The notes below the pieces were generated by a model. The model was given only the letters and a program-made list of their open reading frames with translations. It searched no databases and was not told where the DNA came from. Of a stretch of 64,000 nucleotides of DNA, positions 54,638 through 62,950 are shown one piece after another. Source of the stretch: QHXQ01 sp045807745 (GTDB taxonomy: Bacteria; Acidobacteriota; Blastocatellia; Pyrinomonadales; Pyrinomonadaceae). Location: assembly GCA_045807745.1 (NCBI GenBank), contig JBJMGT010000007.1, positions 62,001-126,000 on the forward strand, written 5' to 3'. The first letter of the stretch is position 1; each line of letters starts with the position of its first letter. Both the position numbers and the translations under genes were made by a program.

Positions 54638-54697
54638 CGCAGAGAGTTGAACGGTTTTCTCTGCGCCCCCTCTGCGCTCTCTGCGTCTGCGGCGGTA
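54608..54697. repeat. Octamer-type palindrome overlapping the 3' end of the vanZ-like gene
   Basis: Left arm 54608-54645 (CTGCCGCAGACGCCGAGGAC...) and right arm 54658-54697 (TCTCTGCGC...CTGCGGCGGTA) are imperfect complements built on CTCTGCG-like units with about 8-base period. The vanZ-like stop lies at 54637, inside the left arm. Confidence 0.85.
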
Positions 54698-54783
54698 AGT
54701 TTTAGTTTGCCCTACATTTGCATGCCGGAAGGATCAGATAGGACTCGACAACGGGCAAAAATTCGCGTAAAGAATCCGGCAAC

Positions 54784-56259
54784 ATGACCACGCAAGTAGA
54801 ACTGCCGCCGACCGTTGACGGACGCGACGCTGACGGCCAACTGATTCGCGGCGTCGGTCTCGCGGGCGCGACGACGCTGAACATGATCGACATGATCGGC
54901 GTCGGGCCGTTCATCACGATCCCGCTCATCATCGCGGCGATGGGCGGGCCGCAGGCGATGCTCGGCTGGATACTAGGCGCGCTCTTGGTCGTCTGCGATG
55001 GGCTGGTCTGGGCGGAACTCGGCGCGGCCTTGCCCGGCTCCGGCGGCTCTTATCGTTACCTCGCGGAGATTTACGGCCCCAACAAACTCGGTCGCCTGAT
55101 GTCGTTCCTCTTCATCTGGCAACTGACGTTTAGCGCGCCGCTCTCCATCGCCTCGGGCGGCATCGGGCTGGCGCAATACGCGACCTATATCTTCCCCGCG
55201 CTCGGTCAACAGACGAAGGTGACAGTGCGGTACTTGGGCACTGTGGAGATCAATGCGATCCCGGTCGCGCTCGTCGCGATTGCGGCGGTCGCGCTCGCGG
55301 TCTTCCTGCTCTATCGCCGCATCACGCTGATCGAGCGGTTCTCAAAGTTCCTCTGGGTCGGCGTGATGCTGACGATCCTGTGGATCATCTTCGCCGGCAT
55401 CACGCACTTCGATCCCAAACTCGCGTTCGACTTCCCGCCCGGCGCGTTCACCTTGCGCCCGGAATTTTTCACCGGGCTTGGCGCGGCGCTGCTCGTCTCG
55501 GTCTATGACTACTGGGGCTACTACAACGTCTGCTTCTTTGGCGGCGAGGTGAAAGAGCCGGGACGCACGATCCCGCGCGCGGTGCTGCTCTCGATTTTGT
55601 TTGTCGCGATCATCTACATCGTGATGAACATCTCGATCCTCGGCGTCATCCCTTGGCGCGAGTTCGCAGGCACGGCCAACACGCCCGCGCAGCGTTACGT
55701 CATCTCCTCGTTCATCGAACGACTCTACGGACACAAAGCGGGTCTCGTCGCCACCGTGCTCATCATGTGGACGGCGTTCGCGTCCGTCTTCTCGCTCCTG
55801 TTGGGCTACTCGCGCGTGCCCTTCGCCGCCGCGCGCGACGGCAACTACTTCCGCGTCTTCGCGCGCGTGCATCCGCGCCATCGTTTCCCTTACGTCTCGC
55901 TGCTTGTGATGGGCGGCATCGCGTGCCTGTTCTGCTTCTTCCGGCTCGCAGACGTGATCGCGGCGCTCGTCGTCATACGCATCCTCGTCCAGTTCCTCGC
56001 ACAGATCGTCGGCGTCATCGTCCTGCGCTTTCGGCGGCCTGATCTGGCGCGCCCCTTCCGCATGTGGCTTTATCCGTTGCCTGCGCTCGTCGCGCTCGGC
56101 GGCTTCATCTTCGTGCTCGTCAAACGCCCGAACGCGCTCAAAGAGATACGCTACGCTGCCGTCCTCATCGTCGCTGGTCTCATCATCTACTTCATCCGCG
56201 CCCGCACGCGCCGCGAATGGCCCTTCGGCGCAACTATGCACACGCCGGCCGAAAGATAA
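54784..56259 (+). CDS. APC-superfamily amino acid permease
   Basis: 491 residues with about 12 membrane helices. The N-terminal helix TTLNMIDMIGVGPFITIPLII carries the G-x-G substrate-site motif of APC transporters; LPGSGGSYRYLAEIYG and the FGGEVKEPGRTIPRA loop are family hallmarks. Imports or exchanges an amino acid or related amine. The Arg/Lys-rich C-terminal tail is short. It stands alone with no regulatory gene adjacent. Confidence 0.92.
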   Translation: MTTQVELPPTVDGRDADGQLIRGVGLAGATTLNMIDMIGVGPFITIPLIIAAMGGPQAMLGWILGALLVVCDGLVWAELGAALPGSGGSYRYLAEIYGPNKLGRLMSFLFIWQLTFSAPLSIASGGIGLAQYATYIFPALGQQTKVTVRYLGTVEINAIPVALVAIAAVALAVFLLYRRITLIERFSKFLWVGVMLTILWIIFAGITHFDPKLAFDFPPGAFTLRPEFFTGLGAALLVSVYDYWGYYNVCFFGGEVKEPGRTIPRAVLLSILFVAIIYIVMNISILGVIPWREFAGTANTPAQRYVISSFIERLYGHKAGLVATVLIMWTAFASVFSLLLGYSRVPFAAARDGNYFRVFARVHPRHRFPYVSLLVMGGIACLFCFFRLADVIAALVVIRILVQFLAQIVGVIVLRFRRPDLARPFRMWLYPLPALVALGGFIFVLVKRPNALKEIRYAAVLIVAGLIIYFIRARTRREWPFGATMHTPAER

Positions 56260-56290
56260 TTTGGTTGAGGTGGATTGACTGAAATTAGTT

Positions 56291-56297
56291 GTTGGGC
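56291..56297 (+). promoter_or_regulatory. Integron-like core heptamer (GTTGGGC)
   Basis: Fits GTTRRRY. On the minus strand it is GCCCAAC followed by AACTAATTTC, 18 bases after the stop of the 110-residue gene. Comparable to 56824 and 57614. No folded attC stem is visible. Confidence 0.3.
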
Positions 56298-56315
56298 GCG
56301 GCGTGAGATTTACAA

Positions 56316-56648
56316 CTACTCCGCATGATAGACCTGACTCACGGCAACTAGAATTGCCTCTTCTGCCAAGGCTGTAAATGCGGCCGCCTTGAGTTTATCT
56401 GCATACGTCGAGACAATCTCAAAATTCTCTGCAAAGGTATATGGCGTGTCCGTGTAGATCAGATTGATGCGATCTTGGATGGGCAAGCCGGCCTGTGAAA
56501 GATAACTGCCATTAAGCCCGCGAATGATCGTGCAACCGCCGAACGTGTAGGTAAACTCCTCGGTCAGCGCGCTCAACAAATCCTGATAAGCAGCGCGCGG
56601 CAGGTCAGACAGGTAAACCTCAATTCTTGCCTTTTCTGACAGTGGCAA
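56316..56648 (-). CDS. Unrecognised protein, second gene of a toxin-antitoxin-like pair
   Basis: 110 residues. Reads as mixed alpha/beta with FTYTFGGCTIIRGLNGSYL in the first half and a helical C-terminus. No known catalytic motif. The ATG lies 29 bases inside the 49-residue ORF upstream, the close overlap common in toxin-antitoxin operons. It could be an effector whose partner is the small basic protein. Placed in the accessory patch beside the SDR gene. Confidence 0.6.
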   Translation of the reverse strand: MPLSEKARIEVYLSDLPRAAYQDLLSALTEEFTYTFGGCTIIRGLNGSYLSQAGLPIQDRINLIYTDTPYTFAENFEIVSTYADKLKAAAFTALAEEAILVAVSQVYHAE

Positions 56649-56769
56649 TGAATTGCTCCTTACGCTTCTCGAACTCCTGCGTCCGCTTCAAGGATTCTTT
56701 CGCCGATAACTTTAAACGGGGCGGCCGTTCAATCTTGAGTTCCTTCAAATCTTTTAATCTGCGCGCCAT
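56620..56769 (-). CDS. Small basic helical protein, first gene of a toxin-antitoxin-like pair
   Basis: 49 residues from the ATG at 56769, with TTTTGGAGCT upstream as a good ribosome-binding site. Lys/Arg/Glu-rich, almost entirely predicted helix (MARRLKDLKELKIERPPRLK at the start). No recognised domain. It overlaps the next gene by 29 bases. Size and charge fit an antitoxin or a small regulator, but that is inference from layout only. Confidence 0.6.
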   Translation of the reverse strand: MARRLKDLKELKIERPPRLKLSAKESLKRTQEFEKRKEQFIATVRKGKN

Positions 56770-56823
56770 ACTTAGCTCCAAAACTTGTGCTGCCCTTTGG
56801 TTTTTGCATTATAGCACTGGATT

Positions 56824-56830
56824 GTTAGGC
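56824..56830 (+). promoter_or_regulatory. Integron-like core heptamer (GTTAGGC) after the SDR gene
   Basis: On the minus strand GCCTAACAATCC begins 17 bases after the SDR stop; many attC sites begin GYCTAACAATTC. The inverted partner is at 57614. The matching second half of an attC is not seen. Confidence 0.35.
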
Positions 56831-56847
56831 GATGTTTGCGCCGCCCG

Positions 56848-57591
56848 TTATGCGGTGAAGCCCCCGTCAATCGTCAGGCTTGCGCCGGTAACGAAGCCCG
56901 CTTCGGGGCCGGCCAAGTAAGCGACCAGCGCCGCAACTTCGTCGCCGCTGCCGTAGCGCGGAAGGGCCATCAGGCTGCGGAGCATATCGGCAAAGTCGCC
57001 GCTCGCAGGGTTCAGGTCGGTGTCAATCGGGCCGGGCTGCACATTGTTGACGGTGATGCCGCGCGGGCCTAGGTCGCGCGCCAGACCTTTGACCAGCCCC
57101 ACCAGTGCAGCCTTGCTCATGGCGTAAACCGCGCCGCCCTGAAACGGCATGCGCTCGGCGTTGCAACTGCCAATCGTGATGACGCGCCCGCCCGGCTGCA
57201 TGTGCCGGACGGCGGCCTGCGTGGCGACGAACACGGCGCGCAGGTTTATCGCCAACGTCCGATCAAAATCTTCAAGGCGATAGTCTTCGATGGGCGCGAA
57301 CACGCCGATGCCAGCGTTGTTCACCAGAATGTCAATGCCGCCCAACTCCGCGACCGTGCGCTCCACGGCCGCCGCTACCGCTTGCGCATCCGCGCTGTCG
57401 GCTTGGATGGCGAGCGCCCGCACGCCCAGCGCCTCGGCCGCCTGTGCGGTTTCGTTGGCATGGTCGGGCTTGCTGACATAAGTCAGCGCGACGTGCGCAC
57501 CTTCACGCGCGAGCCGCTTGACGATGGCCGCCCCGATGCCGCGACTGCCGCCGGTTACCAACGCTCGCTTGTTCTCAAGTGGATGATTCAT
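56848..57591 (-). CDS. Short-chain dehydrogenase/reductase (SDR)
   Basis: 247 residues from the ATG at 57591 (GAGGAACAGT upstream; another ATG four codons earlier is less well spaced). Cofactor motif VTGGSRGIGAA, NNAG at about residue 85, catalytic Ser/Tyr/Lys in TIGSCN...VYAMSKAA, and the C-terminal TGASLTIDGGF. A 3-oxoacyl-ACP-reductase-like SDR with unknown substrate. It is bracketed by GTTAGGC/GCCTAAC heptamers, suggesting capture as a cassette. Confidence 0.9.
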   Translation of the reverse strand: MNHPLENKRALVTGGSRGIGAAIVKRLAREGAHVALTYVSKPDHANETAQAAEALGVRALAIQADSADAQAVAAAVERTVAELGGIDILVNNAGIGVFAPIEDYRLEDFDRTLAINLRAVFVATQAAVRHMQPGGRVITIGSCNAERMPFQGGAVYAMSKAALVGLVKGLARDLGPRGITVNNVQPGPIDTDLNPASGDFADMLRSLMALPRYGSGDEVAALVAYLAGPEAGFVTGASLTIDGGFTA

Positions 57592-57613
57592 ACTGTTCCT
57601 CATAGTGAGCGAC

Positions 57614-57620
57614 GCCTAAC
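57614..57620 (-). promoter_or_regulatory. Integron-like core heptamer (GTTAGGC) before the SDR gene
   Basis: On the minus strand GGGCGTTAGGC lies 23 bases before the SDR ATG, where a cassette junction would fall. It also contains the last codons of the upstream ORF, which stops at the TAG inside GTTAGGC. Confidence 0.35.
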
Positions 57621-57858
57621 GCCCGGCATCGCCCTTTGCTGGTTGGAGGCTGGACTGATTCTCTTTCGTTACCCTAATGAGAAAGCGCAGCGCTTCATTC
57701 ACCGCATCCGCGTCGGGGAATGCTTCCATTACATCCGGCTCTAGCCTAATGATGTCGCCGAACCGCTTGCGCCCCGGCCCCAGCTTCCGTACCTTCATGG
57801 CCTTCAGGTCATACTCAGACCTAAGCTCATCGCTTGTTGCTGATTCAATCTTCTTCAT
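57616..57858 (-). CDS. Small antitoxin-like hypothetical protein
   Basis: 80 residues from the ATG at 57858 (MKKIESATSDEL). A TTG 14 codons upstream also reads through, but those codons are the truncated toxin gene in another frame, so the later start is preferred. The middle has EYDLKAMKVRKLGPGRK and the end ALRFLIRVTKEN, a pattern seen in small antitoxin-type proteins. Its C-terminal QPAKGDAGR reads into the GGGCGTTAGGC junction and may be an acquired tail. Confidence 0.55.
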   Translation of the reverse strand: MKKIESATSDELRSEYDLKAMKVRKLGPGRKRFGDIIRLEPDVMEAFPDADAVNEALRFLIRVTKENQSSLQPAKGDAGR

Positions 57859-57871
57859 AAGTTGTTCGGTT

Positions 57872-57913
57872 TTATGGACGCGGCGAGAGATTTTGATCAA
57901 ACAGCAGTTTCAT
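57872..57913 (-). pseudogene. DUF5615 PIN-like toxin gene cut to 13 codons
   Basis: ATG at 57913 overlaps the end of the DUF433 gene, as in intact DUF433-DUF5615 operons, and reads MKLLFDQNLSPRP then stop. M-K-x-L-F-D-x-N-L-S-x-R is the start of DUF5615 proteins, which normally run about 110 residues. The remainder is absent; an unrelated ORF begins 14 bases later. Confidence 0.7.
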
Positions 57914-58136
57914 ATTGCGGTAACGTAGCCAACTTACGTTCACGGTCTGCGGCAAACGCTAAACACGCCCGAATGTCTTTTGCCGTCAGGTCGGGGAACT
58001 CGGCCAAAATTTCTTCTTCGGTCATGCCTCCGGCCAGATACTCTAAAACATCCGTCACGGTCATGCGTGTGCCGCGAATACAAGGCTTCCCGCTCCGCTT
58101 GCCCGGCTCGATAGTGATGATGTCCCGGTAGTCCAT
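57897..58136 (-). CDS. DUF433 antitoxin
   Basis: 79 residues, the normal size. DUF433 signature: IITIEPGKRSGKPCIRGTRM, VTDVLEYLAGGMTEEEIL and FPDLTAKDIRACLAFAADRE. Helix-turn-helix-like; usually paired with a DUF5615 PIN-type toxin whose gene overlaps its stop. Here that partner is truncated, so this is an orphan antitoxin. The 238-base gap upstream (58137-58374) shows no gene. Confidence 0.9.
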   Translation of the reverse strand: MDYRDIITIEPGKRSGKPCIRGTRMTVTDVLEYLAGGMTEEEILAEFPDLTAKDIRACLAFAADRERKLATLPQYETAV

Positions 58137-58374
58137 GAGTGGATAATAGCAAAAAGCCTCTATCTTTCAAGCTCAACACCAATCAGGCAAACTAATCGCC
58201 GTCACGAATTATGCCGGTCTGCTTACGTGATGCTCACGACTGTTAGCGTGGGGGTGCTAGGTGAGCGGCAAGGAGTTATTAATAGAGAAAGGATCTAATA
58301 TGTGATACGGGCGCATTAGGGTTATGATTATCAAGGTAGTTTAAATGACTTACGTTGGTAACTAAATTATGCCT

Positions 58375-58887
58375 TCATTGGCGCTGTTTACGATTGGCTC
58401 TCCTTTCACTTAACTTCATTCTGGCAATCCTACTAGTGTTCTGATTGAGGTATAGATTCACCCTGTAAACCCAGAAAAGTTTAAATGTTTCTTTACACGT
58501 CAGATAGGTAAATACAGATACGAAAATTACCGCCGAAAACATGAGGATTTTGAGGGTAGTTGAATAATCTTGACGAATATCACGAAGTATAGCTAAACAT
58601 AAGAAGGACAGAAAATAGAATATAACCACTGAACTAAAGCCAAGTACTCTAGAGATTAAAAAAAGTATTCGATTTGTATCGCACGCAGTAACAATGATGG
58701 TCACTGCCCTTCTAAATCTACGTTTTTGCCACCAAAACTTAAAACGGGGTGATAAACGTGAAAACAATTTTCCTAAAAGTTCCTTGATATAAGCCGCCAA
58801 TAAACTGGCAATGATTGCTATAAATAGGGCAGTAAACCACCAACTAGGGTCGCGGGTGTTTTCTAAAATCTTATCTAGCCAATTCAT
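58375..58887 (-). CDS. AT-rich membrane protein, unrecognised
   Basis: 170 residues. Three predicted membrane helices (about 16-34, 76-98 and 110-132) and a basic C-terminus (SERRANRKQRQ). Aromatic-rich start WLDKILENTRDPSWWF. The gene is clearly more AT-rich than its neighbours, with codons ending in A/T, which points to recent transfer. No family recognised. The start ATG at 58887 has only a weak GGTGGG upstream. It is the distal member of the accessory patch. Confidence 0.65.
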   Translation of the reverse strand: MNWLDKILENTRDPSWWFTALFIAIIASLLAAYIKELLGKLFSRLSPRFKFWWQKRRFRRAVTIIVTACDTNRILFLISRVLGFSSVVIFYFLSFLCLAILRDIRQDYSTTLKILMFSAVIFVSVFTYLTCKETFKLFWVYRVNLYLNQNTSRIARMKLSERRANRKQRQ

Positions 58888-59056
58888 AGGTGGTGGGATG
58901 CTTGGAGTATCATTCTCGCTAACTCTATTGCTTCATCTCTTTTCGTCCTTCTTCTGCCCCGCCTTCGTCCCGGTCTTAGCCTTCGATTGTCTGTCAGCTT
59001 TACGATCTCGCGCCTCATACGCTATCACAAAAACGGGAGCGGCGGACGGCGCAGAG

Positions 59057-60019
59057 TTAATGTGGGCGCAGCGGTGTGCCGCATTCGCCGCAGAACATGA
59101 CGTTCGGGAGGACGGGCTTCGCGCAGTTCGGGTTGGGGCAGAGCAGGGTCTTGACTATGCCCGTCTCGTTATAGCGCCCGGCTAGGATGTTAGTGTACTC
59201 CGGGCTGCCGACCCATTCATCCAACGCGCGCGCACGCTCGACGGCGAACGGGTGCGTGCTGCCCATGTTGGCCATGAAGCGGTAGAAGCGATCAGACATG
59301 CTCTGATCCATCCCCTCGCGGTAGGCGCGGGCTTGATTGAGGAACTGTTCCACGTCTAACCCTTCGGCATGGCGGCCCGTGCCGCCCGCCAACTTCATCA
59401 GCATCGTGATGCAGGGCTGCGCGTCCTGCATCACGAGCAGCGCGGCGCGGTCGGCGCTCAGTTCCGAGCGGCGATTCCATGCGGTCAAACCGGCTTCGAT
59501 GCCCGACCCGATCAATTCACCGATCCCCAGCGTCATCTTGCCCGCCACTTCGAGGAAGGGCTTGATGCCGCGCGCCATCGTCTTGTGGAGCACGTGCCCG
59601 CATTTGATGTGGCCGAGTTCGTGCGCGATGACCGCCATCACTTCGTCGTCCTCCAGCCCCAGCAAGCCGGTCTGAAGCACGATGAATGGATGATTGTGCC
59701 CCGAAGTAAAGGCGTTCGAGCCGCCCGACATGACATATAACTCCGGCTCCGGCACGTCGAGTATGTCGCAGCATTCGAGCAGCATGGCATAATACTTCTT
59801 CAACTGCCGGGGGCCGACGCGTATGCCGCCGCCGACGTGATTGACGTACTCGATGCGCTCGACGCCGTACTCGACAAATTTGCCGGCCAGCCAGTCGAAG
59901 CCTTTGAGCCGGCGCAGATGCTCCGACGCCTGCCGATCAAGCGGGTGCTGGAACGACGTGGCGGGCAGCCCCTTCAAGGGCGTGCGTTTTGGTTTGGGCG
60001 CGAGCGCCGTGTCCGACAT
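59057..60019 (-). CDS. M48-family zinc metallopeptidase with C-terminal zinc ribbon
   Basis: 320 residues from the ATG at 60019, preceded by AGGAGGAATTT. HEXXH motif in MAVIAHELGHIKCGH, third ligand region SADRAALLV, and the ending CPNPNC...CGECGT as a C4 zinc ribbon. There are no strong membrane helices, unlike HtpX, so it is probably cytoplasmic or peripheral. The 169 bases past its stop (58888-59056) show only a Lys-rich readable frame of doubtful meaning. Confidence 0.88.
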   Translation of the reverse strand: MSDTALAPKPKRTPLKGLPATSFQHPLDRQASEHLRRLKGFDWLAGKFVEYGVERIEYVNHVGGGIRVGPRQLKKYYAMLLECCDILDVPEPELYVMSGGSNAFTSGHNHPFIVLQTGLLGLEDDEVMAVIAHELGHIKCGHVLHKTMARGIKPFLEVAGKMTLGIGELIGSGIEAGLTAWNRRSELSADRAALLVMQDAQPCITMLMKLAGGTGRHAEGLDVEQFLNQARAYREGMDQSMSDRFYRFMANMGSTHPFAVERARALDEWVGSPEYTNILAGRYNETGIVKTLLCPNPNCAKPVLPNVMFCGECGTPLRPH

Positions 60020-60154
60020 TTTAAATTCCTCCTGTGGCAAAAGTCGTGAGTGGCTGCGGCCCGGCGAGGGGCGCGAATTCTATCACTAAACCTGCGGCCG
60101 GCAACGTTCATTTCTGCAACCGATGACGACGGTCTAACACCAAGCGCAATCATG

Positions 60155-62941
60155 ATGAGCAAACAAAAACGAGCGCGCAATAAAAGCTGGCTAAGCGCAA
60201 GCAGCAACCTTTTGATCGTCTGCTGCTTACTGCTTACTACTTACTGCCTACTGCCTACTGCCTACTCTCCTTCGCACGCACAGGTGCGCGCGCACACGGA
60301 CGAGGGCGCAGTGGCCTTGGGGATGGCCTTGCGCCGTTTGCAGACGACGGCGAGCGTGCTGCACACGGGCGCGCACCCGGACGACGAGGACTCGGCCTTG
60401 ATCGCGCGGCTGGCGCGGGGCGACGGCGCGCGCACGGCCTATCTGTCGCTCAACAGGGGCGAGGGCGGGCAGAACCGGATCGGGCCGGAGTTGTTCGACG
60501 CGCTCGGCGTCATCCGCACCGAAGAGTTGTTGCAGGCGCGCCGGCTCGACGGCGGCGAACAGTTCTTCACGCGCACGTTCGATTTTGGTTTTACGAAGAC
60601 GCGCGCGGAGACGGCTGCGCGTTGGAATGAAAAAGAAGTATTAGCTGACATGGTGCGCGTCATCCGCCAATATCGCCCGTTCGTCATCATCTCGCGCTTT
60701 ACGGGTACGCCCGAAGACGGGCACGGCCATCACCAATACGCCGGTTATCTCACGCCCATCGCCTACCGCGCCGCCGCCGACCCCACGCAGTTTCCCGAAC
60801 AACTCGCCGCCGGCTTGCGCCCGTGGCAGGCGCGCAAGCTCTACGTCAGCGTCTTTGGACAGGACACTCAACCAGCGAACGACTCCTCCGTCGTGGAGAT
60901 CAACACGGGGCAGTACGATCCGCTCCTCGGTCGCAGCTACTACGAACTGGCGATGGAGGGGCGCAGCCAGCACAAGTCGCAGGGCGAGGGCGCGCTTGAG
61001 TTGCGCGGCCCGCAGAAGTCGCGCGTGCGCCTGTTGGTCACCGCGCCGGAATTTAAAATCACGGGCCGCCCGGAGGCGAGCATCTTCGACGGGCTTGACA
61101 CTTCGATCAAAGGGATCGCGCAGACCGTCGGGTGGACGGACAGTTACGCCGTTGACGAACTGACCGGCATCGAGCGCGCTGCGGTGCTCGCATTGGAACG
61201 CTATCGCCCCTTCGATACGCAGCCCGTCGTCGAGCCGCTGGTTGACGGTTTGAATCGCACGCACGCTTTGTATATGCGCGTCGTCGAGCGGCTGCATCAG
61301 GAGCAGTTGAACCCGGCGCTCGCACGCGCGCGCGCGGATGCAGTCTTCATGCTGGCGCAGAAGGAGCGCGAGTTTAAGGCCGCCCTGCGGCTCGCGTCGG
61401 GCGTGCGCGTGGACGCGCTCGCGGACACGGAGACGGTCGCGCCCGGCGACACGTTCAACGTCACCGTGCGTGCCTTTCTGCCCGACACAAAACTCGCGCG
61501 CTATCGCGGCTTCCAACTGCGCGCGCCTGCGGGCTGGCGCGTCGAGCAGCAAGAAGCTTTAAGCGCCGGCCCGCCCGATGCGCCGACCGCCACCTTCCGC
61601 GTGACCGTGCCGGCGGACGCGCCGCCGACGCAGCCCTACTGGTTGCAGCGCCCGCGCAAAGGCGACATGTATGAGTGGACAAAAGACGATCCGCAGACGC
61701 TCCCGTTCGCGCCGCCCTTGGTGTTCGCCGGCGCGACGATTGAAGTCGGCGGTCTCGAACTCGGCATCCCACAGCCCGTCGAATATCGCACGCTCGACGG
61801 CGTGCGCGGCGAAGTGCGGCGCGAGTTGAACGTCGTGCCTGCGCTGACTGTGGAGTTGCAACCGCAGTTGCTCATCGTACCGACGCAAGCATCTGACAGA
61901 ACAAAAACACTGACGGTGCAGTTGACGAACAACGTGCCACGAGTTAATGAGCAACCAGATGCGCCCGTCTTGGTGGGCAAGGCAGATGTGCACGTCCCGC
62001 CGGGGTGGTCGCTTGCGCAACAGCCCCCGTCATTCGCGCTCTATAGCGCAGGCGCACGCGTCTCCCAACGCATCAACTTTGCTATACCGCTTGCGGCCAA
62101 GCCGGGCACATATCAACTCGACGCCTTGGCTGAGGCCAAATACCAACACGCGCGGTCTGGGCAAGTGCTGACATTCAGCAACAGTCTACGCACGATTAGC
62201 TACCCGCACATACAGACCCATCGTCTCTATGCGCCCGCGTCGGCGACCGTGCGTGTCTTTGATCTGCAAGTCGCGCCCGTGCGCGTGGGCTACATCATGG
62301 GCAGCGGCGACGAAGTGCCGCAGGCGCTTGAGCGGATGGGGTTGAAGGTGACGATGTTAAGCGAACAGGATTTGGCGGCGGGCGATCTGACGCGCTTCGA
62401 CACCATCGTCGTCGGCATACGCGCGTCGCAGGCGCGCCCCGATTTCGTGGCGAACAGTCAGCGCCTGCTTGAGTTCATGCAACAGGGCGGCGCGCTCATC
62501 GTGCAGTATCAACGACCCGACTACGCGAAACAGAATCTGCCGCCGTTCCCCGCGCAACAGGAAGTGCCGACCAAGAACGGCGGCACATCAATCGCGCGCG
62601 TCGTGGACGAGACCGCGCCGGTGACGCTCTTGCAACCCGCGCACGCGGCGTTCAACTTCCCAAATAAGATCACGGCCGAAGATTGGCGCGGCTGGGTGCA
62701 GGAGCGCAACCTGTACAACTTCACCACGTTCGACCCGCGCTATGTCCCTCTGCTTGAAGCACACGACGCGGACGAGGCGGCGAACAACGGCGGCGAAGTC
62801 TACGCGCGCGTCGGGCGCGGGCACTACGTCTACACGTCTTACGCTTGGTTCAGACAACTCCCGGCGGGCGTGCCCGGCGCTTACCGTCTGTTTGCAAATC
62901 TATTGAGTCTACCGAAAGCGCCCGCGCCGCAGAATAGATAA
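60155..62941 (+). CDS. PIG-L family deacetylase with C-terminal extension
   Basis: About 928 residues; start at the ATG at 60155 or the adjacent one at 60152. The signal peptide core is translated from the heptamer array at 60220 (LLLTTYCLLPTAY), with cleavage likely after SHAQ. Metal site HPDDE in LHTGAHPDDEDSALIA, and the second motif DGHGHHQYAG. PIG-L enzymes remove acetyl groups from N-acetyl sugars. The C-terminal 700 residues include beta-sandwich parts and a Rossmann-like GATase-type end (VGYIMGSGDEVPQALERMG). Exported; sugar substrate unknown. Confidence 0.87.
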   Translation: MSKQKRARNKSWLSASSNLLIVCCLLLTTYCLLPTAYSPSHAQVRAHTDEGAVALGMALRRLQTTASVLHTGAHPDDEDSALIARLARGDGARTAYLSLNRGEGGQNRIGPELFDALGVIRTEELLQARRLDGGEQFFTRTFDFGFTKTRAETAARWNEKEVLADMVRVIRQYRPFVIISRFTGTPEDGHGHHQYAGYLTPIAYRAAADPTQFPEQLAAGLRPWQARKLYVSVFGQDTQPANDSSVVEINTGQYDPLLGRSYYELAMEGRSQHKSQGEGALELRGPQKSRVRLLVTAPEFKITGRPEASIFDGLDTSIKGIAQTVGWTDSYAVDELTGIERAAVLALERYRPFDTQPVVEPLVDGLNRTHALYMRVVERLHQEQLNPALARARADAVFMLAQKEREFKAALRLASGVRVDALADTETVAPGDTFNVTVRAFLPDTKLARYRGFQLRAPAGWRVEQQEALSAGPPDAPTATFRVTVPADAPPTQPYWLQRPRKGDMYEWTKDDPQTLPFAPPLVFAGATIEVGGLELGIPQPVEYRTLDGVRGEVRRELNVVPALTVELQPQLLIVPTQASDRTKTLTVQLTNNVPRVNEQPDAPVLVGKADVHVPPGWSLAQQPPSFALYSAGARVSQRINFAIPLAAKPGTYQLDALAEAKYQHARSGQVLTFSNSLRTISYPHIQTHRLYAPASATVRVFDLQVAPVRVGYIMGSGDEVPQALERMGLKVTMLSEQDLAAGDLTRFDTIVVGIRASQARPDFVANSQRLLEFMQQGGALIVQYQRPDYAKQNLPPFPAQQEVPTKNGGTSIARVVDETAPVTLLQPAHAAFNFPNKITAEDWRGWVQERNLYNFTTFDPRYVPLLEAHDADEAANNGGEVYARVGRGHYVYTSYAWFRQLPAGVPGAYRLFANLLSLPKAPAPQNR
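60220..60266 (+). repeat. Heptamer array inside the PIG-L gene
   Basis: Units CTGCTTA, CTGCTTA, CTACTTA, CTGCCTA (three copies) follow one another, period 7, in frame as a 21-base = 7-residue repeat (L-L-P-T-A-Y-C type). Only one arm is clear; no perfect inverted partner is seen. Confidence 0.9.
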
Positions 62942-62950
62942 CAATAAGTT

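Noticed and set aside
58888..59056. Lys-rich readable frame downstream of the M48 gene on the minus strand
   Set aside because: No start signal and low complexity; possibly a decayed gene tail but not supportable.
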